From an uncultured Lachnospiraceae bacterium (GTDB taxonomy: Bacteria > Bacillota > Clostridia > Lachnospirales > Lachnospiraceae): DNA of 35,612 nucleotides. The stretch is from NCBI GenBank assembly GCA_900544685.1, contig UQWA01000030.1, forward strand, positions 1-35,612, in the 5' to 3' direction. A program made the translations under genes and the position numbers. The notes beneath the pieces were generated by a model, which was given only the letters and a program-made list of their open reading frames with translations, was not told the DNA's origin and made no database searches. Positions 1 through 8,404 of this stretch are shown here, piece by piece (the stretch's first letter is position 1; each line of letters opens with the position of its first letter).

Positions 1-28
1 CACCCATTTTTTCAAATGTGCTTTTCAT
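1..28 (-). CDS. Start of a possible TnpV-like transposon protein (partial)
   Basis: Only the first nine codons are inside the window (MKSTFEKMG). They are preceded by a strong ribosome binding site (GGAGG at 37-41, eight bases from the ATG at 26-28), so this is very probably a real start. The reading frame runs off the left edge. The N-terminus resembles my recollection of TnpV, a small transposon-encoded protein of clostridial mobile elements whose members begin MK-x-x-FE-x-x-GG-x-Y. Nine residues are too few for a secure identification. The gene begins about 31 bases after the stop of the rRNA methyltransferase gene and could be read from the same transcript. Confidence 0.4.
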
Positions 29-59
29 GTGTTATTCCTCCTTGAAATCAGCGATGTCC

Positions 60-1715
60 TTAGATCATCGCAAAATATTTCAGGGCAGCCTTGATAGCTT
101 CTTCCTTCTCTTTCGGGCATTGTGGAACTCTTGCATTTTCTGATTTTGGAAGATTATAGTTTTCCCCCACTTCAATTCCACATTTGCGTTTTATCTGAGA
201 AATATATAAACTTGAAACCTTCAAGCCAAATTCTTTCAGCACATAATCTTTGATTTCCTGATAGGTTGCCTTCAACTCGGCACTGGTAGCATCCAGCTCG
301 TCCAGGTCTAAGTCGATCTCTATCGTGTCATCTGGTTTTTGTTGGGACAAAAGAACAACCGTCTCCACATGCACCGTTCCAGGGAACATGTCTACACAAC
401 ATACTTTTTCCGGCATATACCCATGTGCCTGCAGAATCTCAAGATCCCTGGCCAGTGAAGTTGGCTTACAGGAGATATACACCATCTGCTCTACTCCGAA
501 ATTGATAATTTTTTCCAGCGCCTTTGGATGAATGCCATCTCTTGGTGGATCCAGTACGATAAAGTCTGGTTTTTCTTCTACCAAATCAATGGCTTTTAGC
601 ACATCCCCTGCGATGAACGTACAGTTATCCAATCCATTCAATTTTGCATTTTCCTTTGCTGCCTCTACAGCTTCTTCTACGATCTCGATACCGATCACAT
701 GCTTTGCCACAGGTGCCAACATCTGTGCAATAGTTCCGGTTCCGGAATACAGATCGAAAATGGTTTTATCTTTGGTCTCTCCCACATATCTTCTTGCGGT
801 ATCGTATAGTACCTCTGCCCCCAGTGAATTGGTCTGGAAGAAAGAGAACGGTGAAATACGGAATTTCAATCCCAGTAACTCCTCGAAAAAGTAATCCTGA
901 CCAAAAAGTATATCGGTATGATCGTTCTGCACCACATCTGCAAGACTGTCATTCTGAGTGTGAAGAATCCCTGTGATCTTTCCTTTCAGATCCAGACTCT
1001 GAAGCAGCGCAGATAATTCCATTAGCTGCGTAGTTTCTTTCCCACCGCAGAATTCTGTCTGGGTCGTTGTTACCAGATCAATCAGAATCTCCTCAGTCTT
1101 CGTTGCCTTTCTCACCAGAAGATGACGCAGATACCCCTGATGGCTCAACTTGTGATAGTACTTTGCTCCCTGCTGCTGATAGAATTCCAGTACCACTTCC
1201 AGAATCTTACGGAAGTCTTCATCTACGATCTGGCAATCCTTTACTGTCACAATATCATAAAAGCTGCCACGTTTATGCATTCCTAGTGCCAGTGGTCCAT
1301 CCTTATATTCATCCCCAAAGGAAAATTCCATCTTATTGCGGTATCCAAACTGACATGGACTTGCTTTTATCCCTTCAAATTCATAGGATTCACACACTGG
1401 ATCCAGAAGTGCCTTCACCTGGTTGGCCTTCAGCTCCAGCTGCTTCTCATATGGAAGATTCTGGTAGGTACATCCACCACAGTCCTGAAAATGTGGACAT
1501 GCACTTTCGATCTCTTCCTGTGACTTCTCCAGGACTTCCAGGAGACGTCCTTCTGCTTTTCCCTTTCGAATCTTGTTCACAGAAGCCTTTACCTTCTGTC
1601 CTGGAAGGACATTTTTTACGATCACCTTCCGTTCTTCCCCTTCAACCTCTACCATTCCCTTATTGGGAAACTGTATTTCTTTTACGATTCCTTCTACTAT
1701 CTGTCCTTTTTTCAT
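60..1715 (-). CDS. rlmCD: 23S rRNA (uracil-5)-methyltransferase, RlmD/RlmCD (RumA) family
   Basis: This 551-residue enzyme is predicted to transfer a methyl group from S-adenosylmethionine to C5 of uracils in 23S rRNA. It starts with a TRAM RNA-binding domain (residues 1-60). The cysteine cluster CPHFQDCGGC is the iron-sulfur site typical of RumA. The SAM-binding segment DLYSGTGT, the LDPPRDG motif and the catalytic-cysteine motif YISCKP follow in order. The start at 1715 is chosen because AGGAG (1723-1727) lies seven bases upstream. The in-frame ATG at 1721 would leave one base, and codons further upstream fall inside a terminator hairpin. Residues 481-551 form an extra module after the normal end of the methyltransferase fold (LK-x-x-YQEIKDYVL...VPQCPKEKEEAIKAALKYF). 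I recall similar tails on RumA-like proteins in clostridial mobile elements. The exact target uridine cannot be read from the sequence. Confidence 0.9.
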   Translation of the reverse strand: MKKGQIVEGIVKEIQFPNKGMVEVEGEERKVIVKNVLPGQKVKASVNKIRKGKAEGRLLEVLEKSQEEIESACPHFQDCGGCTYQNLPYEKQLELKANQVKALLDPVCESYEFEGIKASPCQFGYRNKMEFSFGDEYKDGPLALGMHKRGSFYDIVTVKDCQIVDEDFRKILEVVLEFYQQQGAKYYHKLSHQGYLRHLLVRKATKTEEILIDLVTTTQTEFCGGKETTQLMELSALLQSLDLKGKITGILHTQNDSLADVVQNDHTDILFGQDYFFEELLGLKFRISPFSFFQTNSLGAEVLYDTARRYVGETKDKTIFDLYSGTGTIAQMLAPVAKHVIGIEIVEEAVEAAKENAKLNGLDNCTFIAGDVLKAIDLVEEKPDFIVLDPPRDGIHPKALEKIINFGVEQMVYISCKPTSLARDLEILQAHGYMPEKVCCVDMFPGTVHVETVVLLSQQKPDDTIEIDLDLDELDATSAELKATYQEIKDYVLKEFGLKVSSLYISQIKRKCGIEVGENYNLPKSENARVPQCPKEKEEAIKAALKYFAMI

Positions 1716-1732
1716 ATGCATACTCCTGTCTA

Positions 1733-1770
1733 ACTTATAAAAGGCAGGTGCCATATGGCATCTGCCTAAT
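1733..1770 (-). terminator. Rho-independent terminator of the small acidic membrane-protein gene
   Basis: A nearly perfect 26-base palindrome (1742-1767, arms AGGCAGATGCC/GGCACCTGCCT in the minus sense, one A-C mismatch) is followed on the minus strand by TTTTAT. It sits between the stop at 1783 and the methyltransferase start. Confidence 0.75.
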
Positions 1771-1782
1771 CTCTTCTCTTAA

Positions 1783-2082
1783 TTATTCTTCTGTCTTTGT
1801 GTCCTTTGACTCATCTACAAAGATCTCTTCTTCCTCTTCTTTTTCTTCTGCTTCTTTCTCGTCTTCTAAATCTTCATCTTCAAAATAATCATCAAAATCA
1901 TCTTCAAAATCGTCCTCGAAATCTTCCAGATAATCAGGAGTTAAATATCTGTATACTGCATATGCAATACCTGCAACTGCTGTCACAGCACCGATTACTG
2001 CCAGAACCCAAAGAATCGCATTTTTATGTTTTTCCTCTTCTTTTTTCTGCATTAATGCTAACAAATCCTCAATTCTATTCAT
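1783..2082 (-). CDS. Small single-pass membrane protein with acidic tail
   Basis: This 99-residue protein has a short charged N-terminus, one hydrophobic membrane segment at about residues 24-47, and a C-terminal half made almost entirely of Asp and Glu (DDFEDDFDDYFEDEDLED and following). I do not recognise a named family. Similar short proteins, with one membrane helix and an acidic tail, occur beside housekeeping genes in Lachnospiraceae. The ribosome binding site AAAGGAAG precedes the ATG. A strong terminator follows directly, so it is probably a single-gene unit. The tail could bind cations or basic proteins, but that is only inference from composition. Confidence 0.75.
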   Translation of the reverse strand: MNRIEDLLALMQKKEEEKHKNAILWVLAVIGAVTAVAGIAYAVYRYLTPDYLEDFEDDFEDDFDDYFEDEDLEDEKEAEEKEEEEEIFVDESKDTKTEE

Positions 2083-2242
2083 ATCGGTTCTTCCTTTCTT
2101 GAATCGTATCTGACCAGCCCCTTATCCGATACAAACAGGGTCTGACCTACTACTTAGATCCTTATTTTCTCTAGTATATCACTATTATGTATTTTTTACC
2201 ATAAAAATATTAGATTTTTTTGTGCTTCCTTCATGGAGCCTC

Positions 2243-3670
2243 CTAACGAACAACCATGTATCCTTCATCCGCATCAATCCCATAGGAATCTACTACCATA
2301 TCCATGAGTGGATCATAAACTATCACATTGATTCCATTGTTGACTATTTTGATTACTTTGCCATCCACATTGACCTTATTTTTCTTTTCATTTCTCGAAA
2401 TCAGAATATCGTGGGATTCTGTCCTAAAATAATATTCATTATTTCCGATTCCAGACTCCCAGGCAGTCTTTCCATTCTCCAGAAACCAGATATAATTTCT
2501 GTCCGCATTCGTGATCCCAATATGTTCCAAAAATCTATTCAGTTCCGGATCAGAATTGTTGTCTTCTCCATCCAATGTAATCACAACCCAATAATCTTCC
2601 CCGGCTATTCTCTCTGCCAGTTCTGACAGATTTTCTGAATTTTTCATTTCTCCATTCCGAATAAATGCCCTGGTGATCTCTGCTGTTCTGTCCCATGCCG
2701 CATATTTTTCATCTCCACGATGATCAGATAGTACAAAATTTTCTTTTAAATACTTTCCAATATATCGTGTATACTTTTCACTTCCACTGGCAGTCATATG
2801 CGCAGTGTCGAAAAAATCGGTATTCGGATCCAGATCTATCTCTTCTAATTTCAGATTTGTATTAAAAAACTTTGCACCATATTCATCTGCAATCTCTTCT
2901 GCACGCAAAAATTTTCTCTGCGCCTCGTCTTTTATGTCATATGGCGTCACAATGACTGCAACTGGAATATTTTTTTCCTTCGCCAATTCTAAAATCATAC
3001 GAAAGTATTTTTCTGTTTTTTCCTGCAATTCCTCTGTTCCGGTCACATTTGTCACATCATGAAATGTTACCGGATTCGCTTTGTCAAACAGATACTGTCC
3101 CATCAGTCCTTCGTAATGCATATAGTTATTTGCATCCAGATATGTGGATTCCGGATAAAAATCACCTTTATTCAGTGACGCATATCTTGTATGGTACCTT
3201 GTGTAATCCAGCAGAAAACTGATCCAGTCCTTTTTTTTCGAACTTGCCATAATCGCTTTGATCTTATCCATACTCCATTTCATTCCATAAGTATTCTTTA
3301 TAATCTTGCTGTCATCTGAATACTCTATATCAAAACTAAGTCCATAACCTTCCAGGACGATGAGCTCCGGATCCTGTGTTTTCAGTGCTTCTTTCAGATA
3401 ATAGTAGGAATTCCACATTGGCTGTACACTGGATCCCAAATCATACGATGCAATACCGTATTCATCCCAGAGGGTTCCGTTATTATAATTTACATAGGCA
3501 TGGCTAGAGCCGATCACCAGAACATCTACCGTATCTTTTTCAAGATGATAAAAATCAGAGAAAATTTGATTTCCATCTGCAAACTTAAACGATAATATTT
3601 TGTTGACTGTTCCAATCGACAGTGTAAGCAGGATCAAAAATCCTGCAATTCTTACTATACTGCGTCGCAT
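2243..3670 (-). CDS. SGNH-type O-acetyltransferase accessory protein (AlgJ/DltD-like) with C-terminal ILEI-like domain
   Basis: This 475-residue, membrane-anchored (TM at residues 8-25) extracytoplasmic protein has an SGNH hydrolase fold. The nucleophile block is VIGSSH at 52-57, and the DxxH pair is D288/H291 in FFDTAH. The gene follows the MBOAT gene by eight bases. In the alginate, cellulose and teichoic-acid acetylation systems an MBOAT channel passes acyl groups out to such a partner, and the same role is inferred here. Residues about 345-475 are extra. They read as DYWVVITLDGED...FLEHIGI, then NYIWFLENGKTAW, then GINVIVYDPLMDMVVDS. This resembles the bacterial (order-permuted) version of the interleukin-like EMT inducer (ILEI) domain; the match rests on my memory of the motifs. 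The polymer that is modified is unknown, and no glycan biosynthesis genes are adjacent. Confidence 0.8.
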   Translation of the reverse strand: MRRSIVRIAGFLILLTLSIGTVNKILSFKFADGNQIFSDFYHLEKDTVDVLVIGSSHAYVNYNNGTLWDEYGIASYDLGSSVQPMWNSYYYLKEALKTQDPELIVLEGYGLSFDIEYSDDSKIIKNTYGMKWSMDKIKAIMASSKKKDWISFLLDYTRYHTRYASLNKGDFYPESTYLDANNYMHYEGLMGQYLFDKANPVTFHDVTNVTGTEELQEKTEKYFRMILELAKEKNIPVAVIVTPYDIKDEAQRKFLRAEEIADEYGAKFFNTNLKLEEIDLDPNTDFFDTAHMTASGSEKYTRYIGKYLKENFVLSDHRGDEKYAAWDRTAEITRAFIRNGEMKNSENLSELAERIAGEDYWVVITLDGEDNNSDPELNRFLEHIGITNADRNYIWFLENGKTAWESGIGNNEYYFRTESHDILISRNEKKNKVNVDGKVIKIVNNGINVIVYDPLMDMVVDSYGIDADEGYMVVR

Positions 3671-3678
3671 ATTGCCCC

Positions 3679-5175
3679 CTAAAACTGAAAATATATAAAC
3701 TGTTGTACATCAAAAGCCGGTCCATATTCCCCAAACACGAAGATCATTCCTATCAAAACAATGAGAACCAGCCATTCAAACCATATATTCTGCTCAAAGA
3801 GAAATTCATCCAGATTGATTTTTTTCCGGTACTTTATCAGATCAACCAACAGCAAAACTATAATGGAAAAAATCAAGATATTCACTTCTGTCGCATCCAA
3901 TCCCAGTGTATAGATTGTACCATCAAACAATGCCCATGGGGTCTGTCTGATCAGCATTCTTTTGATAAAGTATAGCGCATCTGTAATGGAATCGGCTCTG
4001 AAAAATACCCAGGCAAACACAACCAGTGAAAAGGTGATCACTGTCTGAAGCAATTTCCAGCTCATGCATTCTGTTTTGATCTGTAATCTTTTTATGATTT
4101 TCTCCTTTGTATGGCGGGTAAGATCCCCGATCACCTGATAGAGTCCATGTATGCCTCCCCAGGCTACAAAATTCCATCTGGCTCCATGCCACAAACCGCT
4201 TACAAGAAAGACTATCATTAAATTCAGGGCTTTTCTCCACTTTCCTTTACGGTTTCCTCCCAGTGGAATGTACAAGTAATCTTTAAACCAGGTACTTAGG
4301 GAAATATGCCATCTGCTCCAAAAATCTCTGATATTTCTTGCAAAGTATGGCGTATTAAAATTCTCCATAAGTTCAAATCCCATGATCTTGGCCGCACCAA
4401 TCGCGATAATAGAATAACTGCCAAAATCACAGTAGATTTGAACCGTAAAGCCAAGTGCAGCCAAAATCAGTTCTGTGCTGCCATAGACTCTGTAATTGTC
4501 AAATACCTGATTAACCAGCAACGCTATTCTGTCAGATATGACCATTTTCATAAAAAATCCCCATACCATCAGAATTGCTCCTGATGTCACTCTTCTTGCA
4601 TTCCAGAGTCTGATCTTTTCAATTCCTCGCATTTGATTCAGTAAGTTCTTTGAACGTTCAATAGGACCGGCAACCAGCTGTGGAAAAAAAGAGACAAACA
4701 AAGCATATCTGCAAAAATCTTTCTCAGCTTCCACATCCCCACGATATACATCCACAATGTAACCCAAAGCCTGGAATGTGTAAAAAGAAATCCCTACCGG
4801 GAGCAATAGATCGATTTTTCGGTCTATCACATTCATATGAAACATTTTCAATATTGCATTGACAGAATCTATCGTAAAATTGCCATATTTAAAAACAGCC
4901 AGAATGCCTAGATTCAATATCATACAACTCACTATAATCGTCTTTTTCTTCCAGACTGCTGCTTTTTCTTTCATGCATTTTGATAACAGCAAACCACAGA
5001 TATATGTTGCTATGGTCGAAGTTCCAATCAGCAATACATACTTTGCATTCCAGCTCATATAGAAATAGTAACTGGCTAACAGCAGCCACATTTTTCTCCA
5101 CTTTGAAGGAATGACAAAATATAATCCGATTACAATCGGAAAATACAGCATAAAATTAACAGAATTAAATTGCAT
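3679..5175 (-). CDS. MBOAT family membrane O-acyltransferase (AlgI/DltB-like)
   Basis: This 498-residue polytopic membrane protein belongs to the MBOAT family, which moves acyl groups across the membrane for O-acylation of a cell-surface polymer. The conserved stretch RDFWSRWHISLSTWFKDYLY contains H290, and the invariant active-site histidine is H330 in SGLWHGARWNFVAWGGIHG. Length and the N-terminus (MQFNSVNFMLYFPIVI) match the AlgI/PatA group. The ribosome binding site (AGAGG) is about 14 bases from the ATG, longer than usual, but the alignment of the N-terminus supports this start. The SGNH gene downstream is its predicted partner. PcrA ends only 40 bases upstream with no visible terminator, so read-through from pcrA is possible. 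Confidence 0.9.
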   Translation of the reverse strand: MQFNSVNFMLYFPIVIGLYFVIPSKWRKMWLLLASYYFYMSWNAKYVLLIGTSTIATYICGLLLSKCMKEKAAVWKKKTIIVSCMILNLGILAVFKYGNFTIDSVNAILKMFHMNVIDRKIDLLLPVGISFYTFQALGYIVDVYRGDVEAEKDFCRYALFVSFFPQLVAGPIERSKNLLNQMRGIEKIRLWNARRVTSGAILMVWGFFMKMVISDRIALLVNQVFDNYRVYGSTELILAALGFTVQIYCDFGSYSIIAIGAAKIMGFELMENFNTPYFARNIRDFWSRWHISLSTWFKDYLYIPLGGNRKGKWRKALNLMIVFLVSGLWHGARWNFVAWGGIHGLYQVIGDLTRHTKEKIIKRLQIKTECMSWKLLQTVITFSLVVFAWVFFRADSITDALYFIKRMLIRQTPWALFDGTIYTLGLDATEVNILIFSIIVLLLVDLIKYRKKINLDEFLFEQNIWFEWLVLIVLIGMIFVFGEYGPAFDVQQFIYFQF

Positions 5176-5215
5176 GTATTTTTAATTTTCCTCTCTCCGT
5201 TTATGTGTATAACTT

Positions 5216-7435
5216 CTATACTTTTCTAAGTTTTGCAAATGCTGCAAACATTTTTTTCACACCGGCTTTTTCAAAGTTGACGGTTACCTCGTAGTCTTTG
5301 CCGCCATCTATGATATTTTCCACCGTTCCAACACCGAACTTGATGTGGCGCACCTGATCACCTACCGCATAATCCAGACTATCTGCCTTTTTTACCTTGA
5401 ACTGATTTGGATCAAATGCTTTGCTCTTAAATGCTTTCTTCGCCTGCATATATGGACTGTGGACATCTGGCATTTTCTTCACCGGCTGCTCTGTTTTCAC
5501 CTGTTCTCTTCCTGTCTGTACCAAACAGATTGGTATCTCCCTTAAGAATCTGGAAATTGGATAATATTGTGTCTCCCCTCTCACCATTCTCTGCTTGGCA
5601 CAGGTGATGGTCAGCCGTTTCATGGCACGGGTAATACCAACGTAGCAGAGACGTCTCTCTTCTTCCAGTTCATCCGGATCCTCTGCATTGATGCTGGCAT
5701 ATCCAGGGAAAACGCCTTCTTCCAGTCCGGTCAAATAGACATTCGGGAATTCCAGTCCCTTAGCACTGTGCAAAGTCATCAATACTACATGATTGGAATC
5801 CTCGTCCTGATCATCAATATCTGCAACCAGTGCTACCTCCTCCAGGAAGCCACTTAAGGAAGGTTCCTTGGTGGATTCTTCATAGGTAACAATCTTAGAA
5901 ATCAGTTCATCGATATTTTCAATACGTGCTTTTGCCTCATCGGTTCCCTCTGCCTGCAGTTCTGTCACATATCCGGTCATATCAATAATAGACTGTAACA
6001 GTTCATGGACACTGTAAAAGTCAGCCTGGCTGCGCAGCGTCTGTATAAAAGTCACAAACGGCTCAATCTTGGATACAGCCCTTCCCAGAGAAACGATATT
6101 CTCAGCATCTTTTAATGCATCATAAAAACTGATGTCCCGGTCTACTGCATAATTCTGTACCTTTGCCAGAGATGCCGCACCGATTCCTCTTTTCGGGATA
6201 TTAATGATACGACGCACTGCCAGATCGTCTTTCGCATTGTCTACCGTCTTTAAGTAGCACAACAGATCCTTGATCTCTTTTCTGGCATAGAAGTTGATGC
6301 CGCCGACCAGCTTATATGGAATATTCGCCATCAGCAGTTTTTCTTCGAACAAACGAGACTGTGCATTGGTACGATACAGGATTGCACAATCCTTGTAATC
6401 AAACTCTCCTTTATTTTTTCGTCTGCGGATGTCTGCTGTCACATAATCCGCCTCTTCAAAAGAAGTCATACACTGTCTGACTGTTATCTGCTCTCCACGC
6501 TCATTTTCTGTCCACAGAGCCTTTTCCTTTCGACCGATATTGTGGCTGATAACTGCGTTTGCAGCATCCAGGATATTCTGGGTAGAACGGTAATTCTGTT
6601 CCAGTTTAATAACTCTAGCATCTTCAAAATCCTTCTCAAAATTCAGGATGTTTTCAATATTGGCTCCTCTGAATTTGTAGATAGACTGGTCATCATCACC
6701 CACTACACAGAGATTCCGGTATTTATCTGCCAATGTACTCACCAGCCTGAACTGTGCCGTATTGGTATCCTGATACTCGTCCACCATAATATAGCGAAAT
6801 CGATCCTGATAGTACTCCAGCACATCCGGGCAGACACGGAACAATTCTACAGTCTTTACGATCAGATCGTCAAAATCCATAGCATTGTTTCTTTTTAATG
6901 TTGCCTGATATTCTTTGTATACATCACAAATCTTCCGTTTGGTAAAATCACCGAATACCTGTGTCTCATACTCTATCGGCCCTCTCAGTTCATCTTTCTG
7001 GTGGGAAATCGCTGAGAGAAACATCTTTTCTTTATAAACCTTTGTGTCAATCTCCAGGCGCTTACAGATATCCTTCATAAGTGTTTTCTGGTCATCCCCG
7101 TCATAGATGGTAAAATTCGTACCATATCCCAGACGGTCTGCAAATCTTCTCAGAATCCTCACACACATGGAATGAAATGTGGATACCCACACGCCGTCAG
7201 AACCAAATCCCACGATCTGATCTACACGTTCCTGCATCTCTCCTGCTGCTTTGTTGGTAAATGTAATAGCCAGGATATTCCATGGATTTACTTCTTTTTC
7301 TTCAATCAGATATGCAATTCTGTGGGTCAGCACCCTGGTTTTCCCGGATCCTGCCCCTGCCAGCAGCAACAGTGGTCCCTCTGTATGAAATACCGCCTGT
7401 CTCTGGCAGTCATTTAATGAATCGTAGTTGCTCAT
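5216..7435 (-). CDS. pcrA: ATP-dependent DNA helicase PcrA (UvrD/Rep superfamily 1)
   Basis: This 739-residue 3'-5' DNA helicase acts in repair, replication restart and removal of proteins from DNA. The Walker A motif AGAGSGKT is at residues 26-33. The Q-motif (LNDCQRQAV) lies before it, the DEYQD Walker B motif is near residue 220, and QNYRST, VVLMTLHSAKGLEF and RRLCYVGITRA follow in the order typical of UvrD-like helicases. The C-terminus (YAVGDQVRHIKFGVGTVENI...) is the Tudor-like RNA-polymerase-binding domain of Gram-positive PcrA. The start is supported by AAAGGA just upstream. It lacks the lig gene neighbour often seen with pcrA, and instead faces DUF1836 across a 74-base divergent gap. 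Confidence 0.96.
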   Translation of the reverse strand: MSNYDSLNDCQRQAVFHTEGPLLLLAGAGSGKTRVLTHRIAYLIEEKEVNPWNILAITFTNKAAGEMQERVDQIVGFGSDGVWVSTFHSMCVRILRRFADRLGYGTNFTIYDGDDQKTLMKDICKRLEIDTKVYKEKMFLSAISHQKDELRGPIEYETQVFGDFTKRKICDVYKEYQATLKRNNAMDFDDLIVKTVELFRVCPDVLEYYQDRFRYIMVDEYQDTNTAQFRLVSTLADKYRNLCVVGDDDQSIYKFRGANIENILNFEKDFEDARVIKLEQNYRSTQNILDAANAVISHNIGRKEKALWTENERGEQITVRQCMTSFEEADYVTADIRRRKNKGEFDYKDCAILYRTNAQSRLFEEKLLMANIPYKLVGGINFYARKEIKDLLCYLKTVDNAKDDLAVRRIINIPKRGIGAASLAKVQNYAVDRDISFYDALKDAENIVSLGRAVSKIEPFVTFIQTLRSQADFYSVHELLQSIIDMTGYVTELQAEGTDEAKARIENIDELISKIVTYEESTKEPSLSGFLEEVALVADIDDQDEDSNHVVLMTLHSAKGLEFPNVYLTGLEEGVFPGYASINAEDPDELEEERRLCYVGITRAMKRLTITCAKQRMVRGETQYYPISRFLREIPICLVQTGREQVKTEQPVKKMPDVHSPYMQAKKAFKSKAFDPNQFKVKKADSLDYAVGDQVRHIKFGVGTVENIIDGGKDYEVTVNFEKAGVKKMFAAFAKLRKV

Positions 7436-7459
7436 TTTTGTCCTTTCTTCAAAAAAAAC

Positions 7460-7488
7460 TTGTCACGTAGTTTTAAAAACTGTATAAT
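7460..7488 (+). promoter_or_regulatory. Sigma-A promoter of the DUF1836 gene with palindromic spacer
   Basis: TTGTCA (7460-7465), a 17-base spacer and TATAAT (7483-7488) form a near-consensus promoter. The predicted start point is close to 7495, where the AGGAGG ribosome binding site begins, giving a leader of about 15 bases. The spacer contains a perfect 13-base palindrome, AGTTTTAAAAACT (7469-7481), a plausible operator. Confidence 0.7.
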
Positions 7489-7509
7489 CTAGTCAGGAGG
7501 CGTTACATT

Positions 7510-8106
7510 ATGAAACTTGACACACATGATATGATAAAAAGCATTCTTGATAATATATCAACAATTGATCACATCAAAACATCTGATATCCCTAACATCG
7601 AATTATATATGGATCAGGTAACTACTTTCATGGATTCGCAGATGGCATCATCCAAACGTTATCCGGATGATAAGGTTTTAACGAAGACCATGATCAATAA
7701 TTACGCAAAAAATCACCTGCTTCCCTCTCCAAACAAAAAGAAATACTCCAAAGAGCATGTTTTAATGCTGATTTTTATCTACTACTTCAAAAGCTTCCTG
7801 TCCATCTCGGACATTCAGGCTCTGCTGACTCCTCTGGCTGATAAATATTTCCAGAAGAATAATGGTCTGAATATGGAAGATCTCTATAACGAAGTCTTTG
7901 GTATGGAAAAAGAACAGGTGGAAAATTTAAAAAAAGACCTGATGGAAAAATATGATACTGCAAGTGAGTCTTTTGCTGATGCTGATGCAGATGAAAAAGA
8001 CAGGGAATTTCTCACCATGTTCTCTTTTATCTGCCTGCTCAGCTTTGACGTCTACATGAAAAAGCAGTTAATCGAATCGATTATTGATTCTTTTCCATCC
8101 GACTGA
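7510..8106 (+). CDS. DUF1836 domain-containing protein
   Basis: This 198-residue protein matches the DUF1836 family, recognised by KRYPDDKVLTKTMINNYAKNHLLPSPNKKKYSKEHVLMLIFIYYFKSFLSI. This part looks like a MerR-type winged helix: the phrase 'xTKTMINNYAK..LLP....KKYS..H' is a helix-turn-helix followed by a wing. The function of the family is unknown, and DNA binding is inferred. AGGAGG lies nine bases before the ATG. The last 26 bases overlap the 3' end of the convergent TrpR-like gene, so the two transcripts would be mutually antisense at their ends. The promoter palindrome could be its own binding site. Confidence 0.85.
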   Translation: MKLDTHDMIKSILDNISTIDHIKTSDIPNIELYMDQVTTFMDSQMASSKRYPDDKVLTKTMINNYAKNHLLPSPNKKKYSKEHVLMLIFIYYFKSFLSISDIQALLTPLADKYFQKNNGLNMEDLYNEVFGMEKEQVENLKKDLMEKYDTASESFADADADEKDREFLTMFSFICLLSFDVYMKKQLIESIIDSFPSD

Positions 8107-8374
8107 ATACCATCTGATATCCGTCATTTCCGTAGTTGAGTGACCGGTTTACCCTGCTTATGGTTGCAGTGGATGCACCTGTCTGTTCTGCAATTTCCAG
8201 ATAGGTCTTATTCTCTGTCAGCATCTTTGCAACCTCAAAGCGCTGGGACAGTGATAACAATTCGTTGATCGTACACACGTCCTCAAAAAACTGATAACAT
8301 TCGTCTACATTTTCCAGTTGTAACACAGCTTCAAATAAATGCTTTACCGCTTCTGTATGAACTGTCTTGCTCAT
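8081..8374 (-). CDS. TrpR-like regulator, YerC/YecD family
   Basis: This 97-residue helical protein belongs to the YerC/YecD branch of the Trp-repressor superfamily. The helix-turn-helix is in the second half: LEIAEQTGASTATISRVNRSLNYGNDGYQMVF, where TGASTATISRVNRSL is the recognition part. The family is conserved in Firmicutes, but its target and ligand are not known to me, and there is no trp gene nearby. GGGAGG precedes the ATG. It lies 30 bases downstream of the PHP phosphatase and is probably cotranscribed with it. Its 3' end overlaps the DUF1836 gene by 26 bases tail to tail. Confidence 0.88.
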   Translation of the reverse strand: MSKTVHTEAVKHLFEAVLQLENVDECYQFFEDVCTINELLSLSQRFEVAKMLTENKTYLEIAEQTGASTATISRVNRSLNYGNDGYQMVFSRMEKNQ

Positions 8375-8404
8375 ATTCTATATCCTCCCTTTACATTCGT
8401 CATG

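Noticed and set aside
1067..1888. Long open frame of 273 codons on the plus strand opposite the rRNA methyltransferase
   Set aside because: It is antisense to a well-supported gene, has no ribosome binding site and a composition unlike a protein (Pro, Ser and Leu runs from reversed codons).
2215..2245. Terminator after the SGNH acetylation gene
   Set aside because: The possible stem around GCTTCC/GGAGGC is short and bulged, and the minus strand continues with an A-run rather than a T-run.
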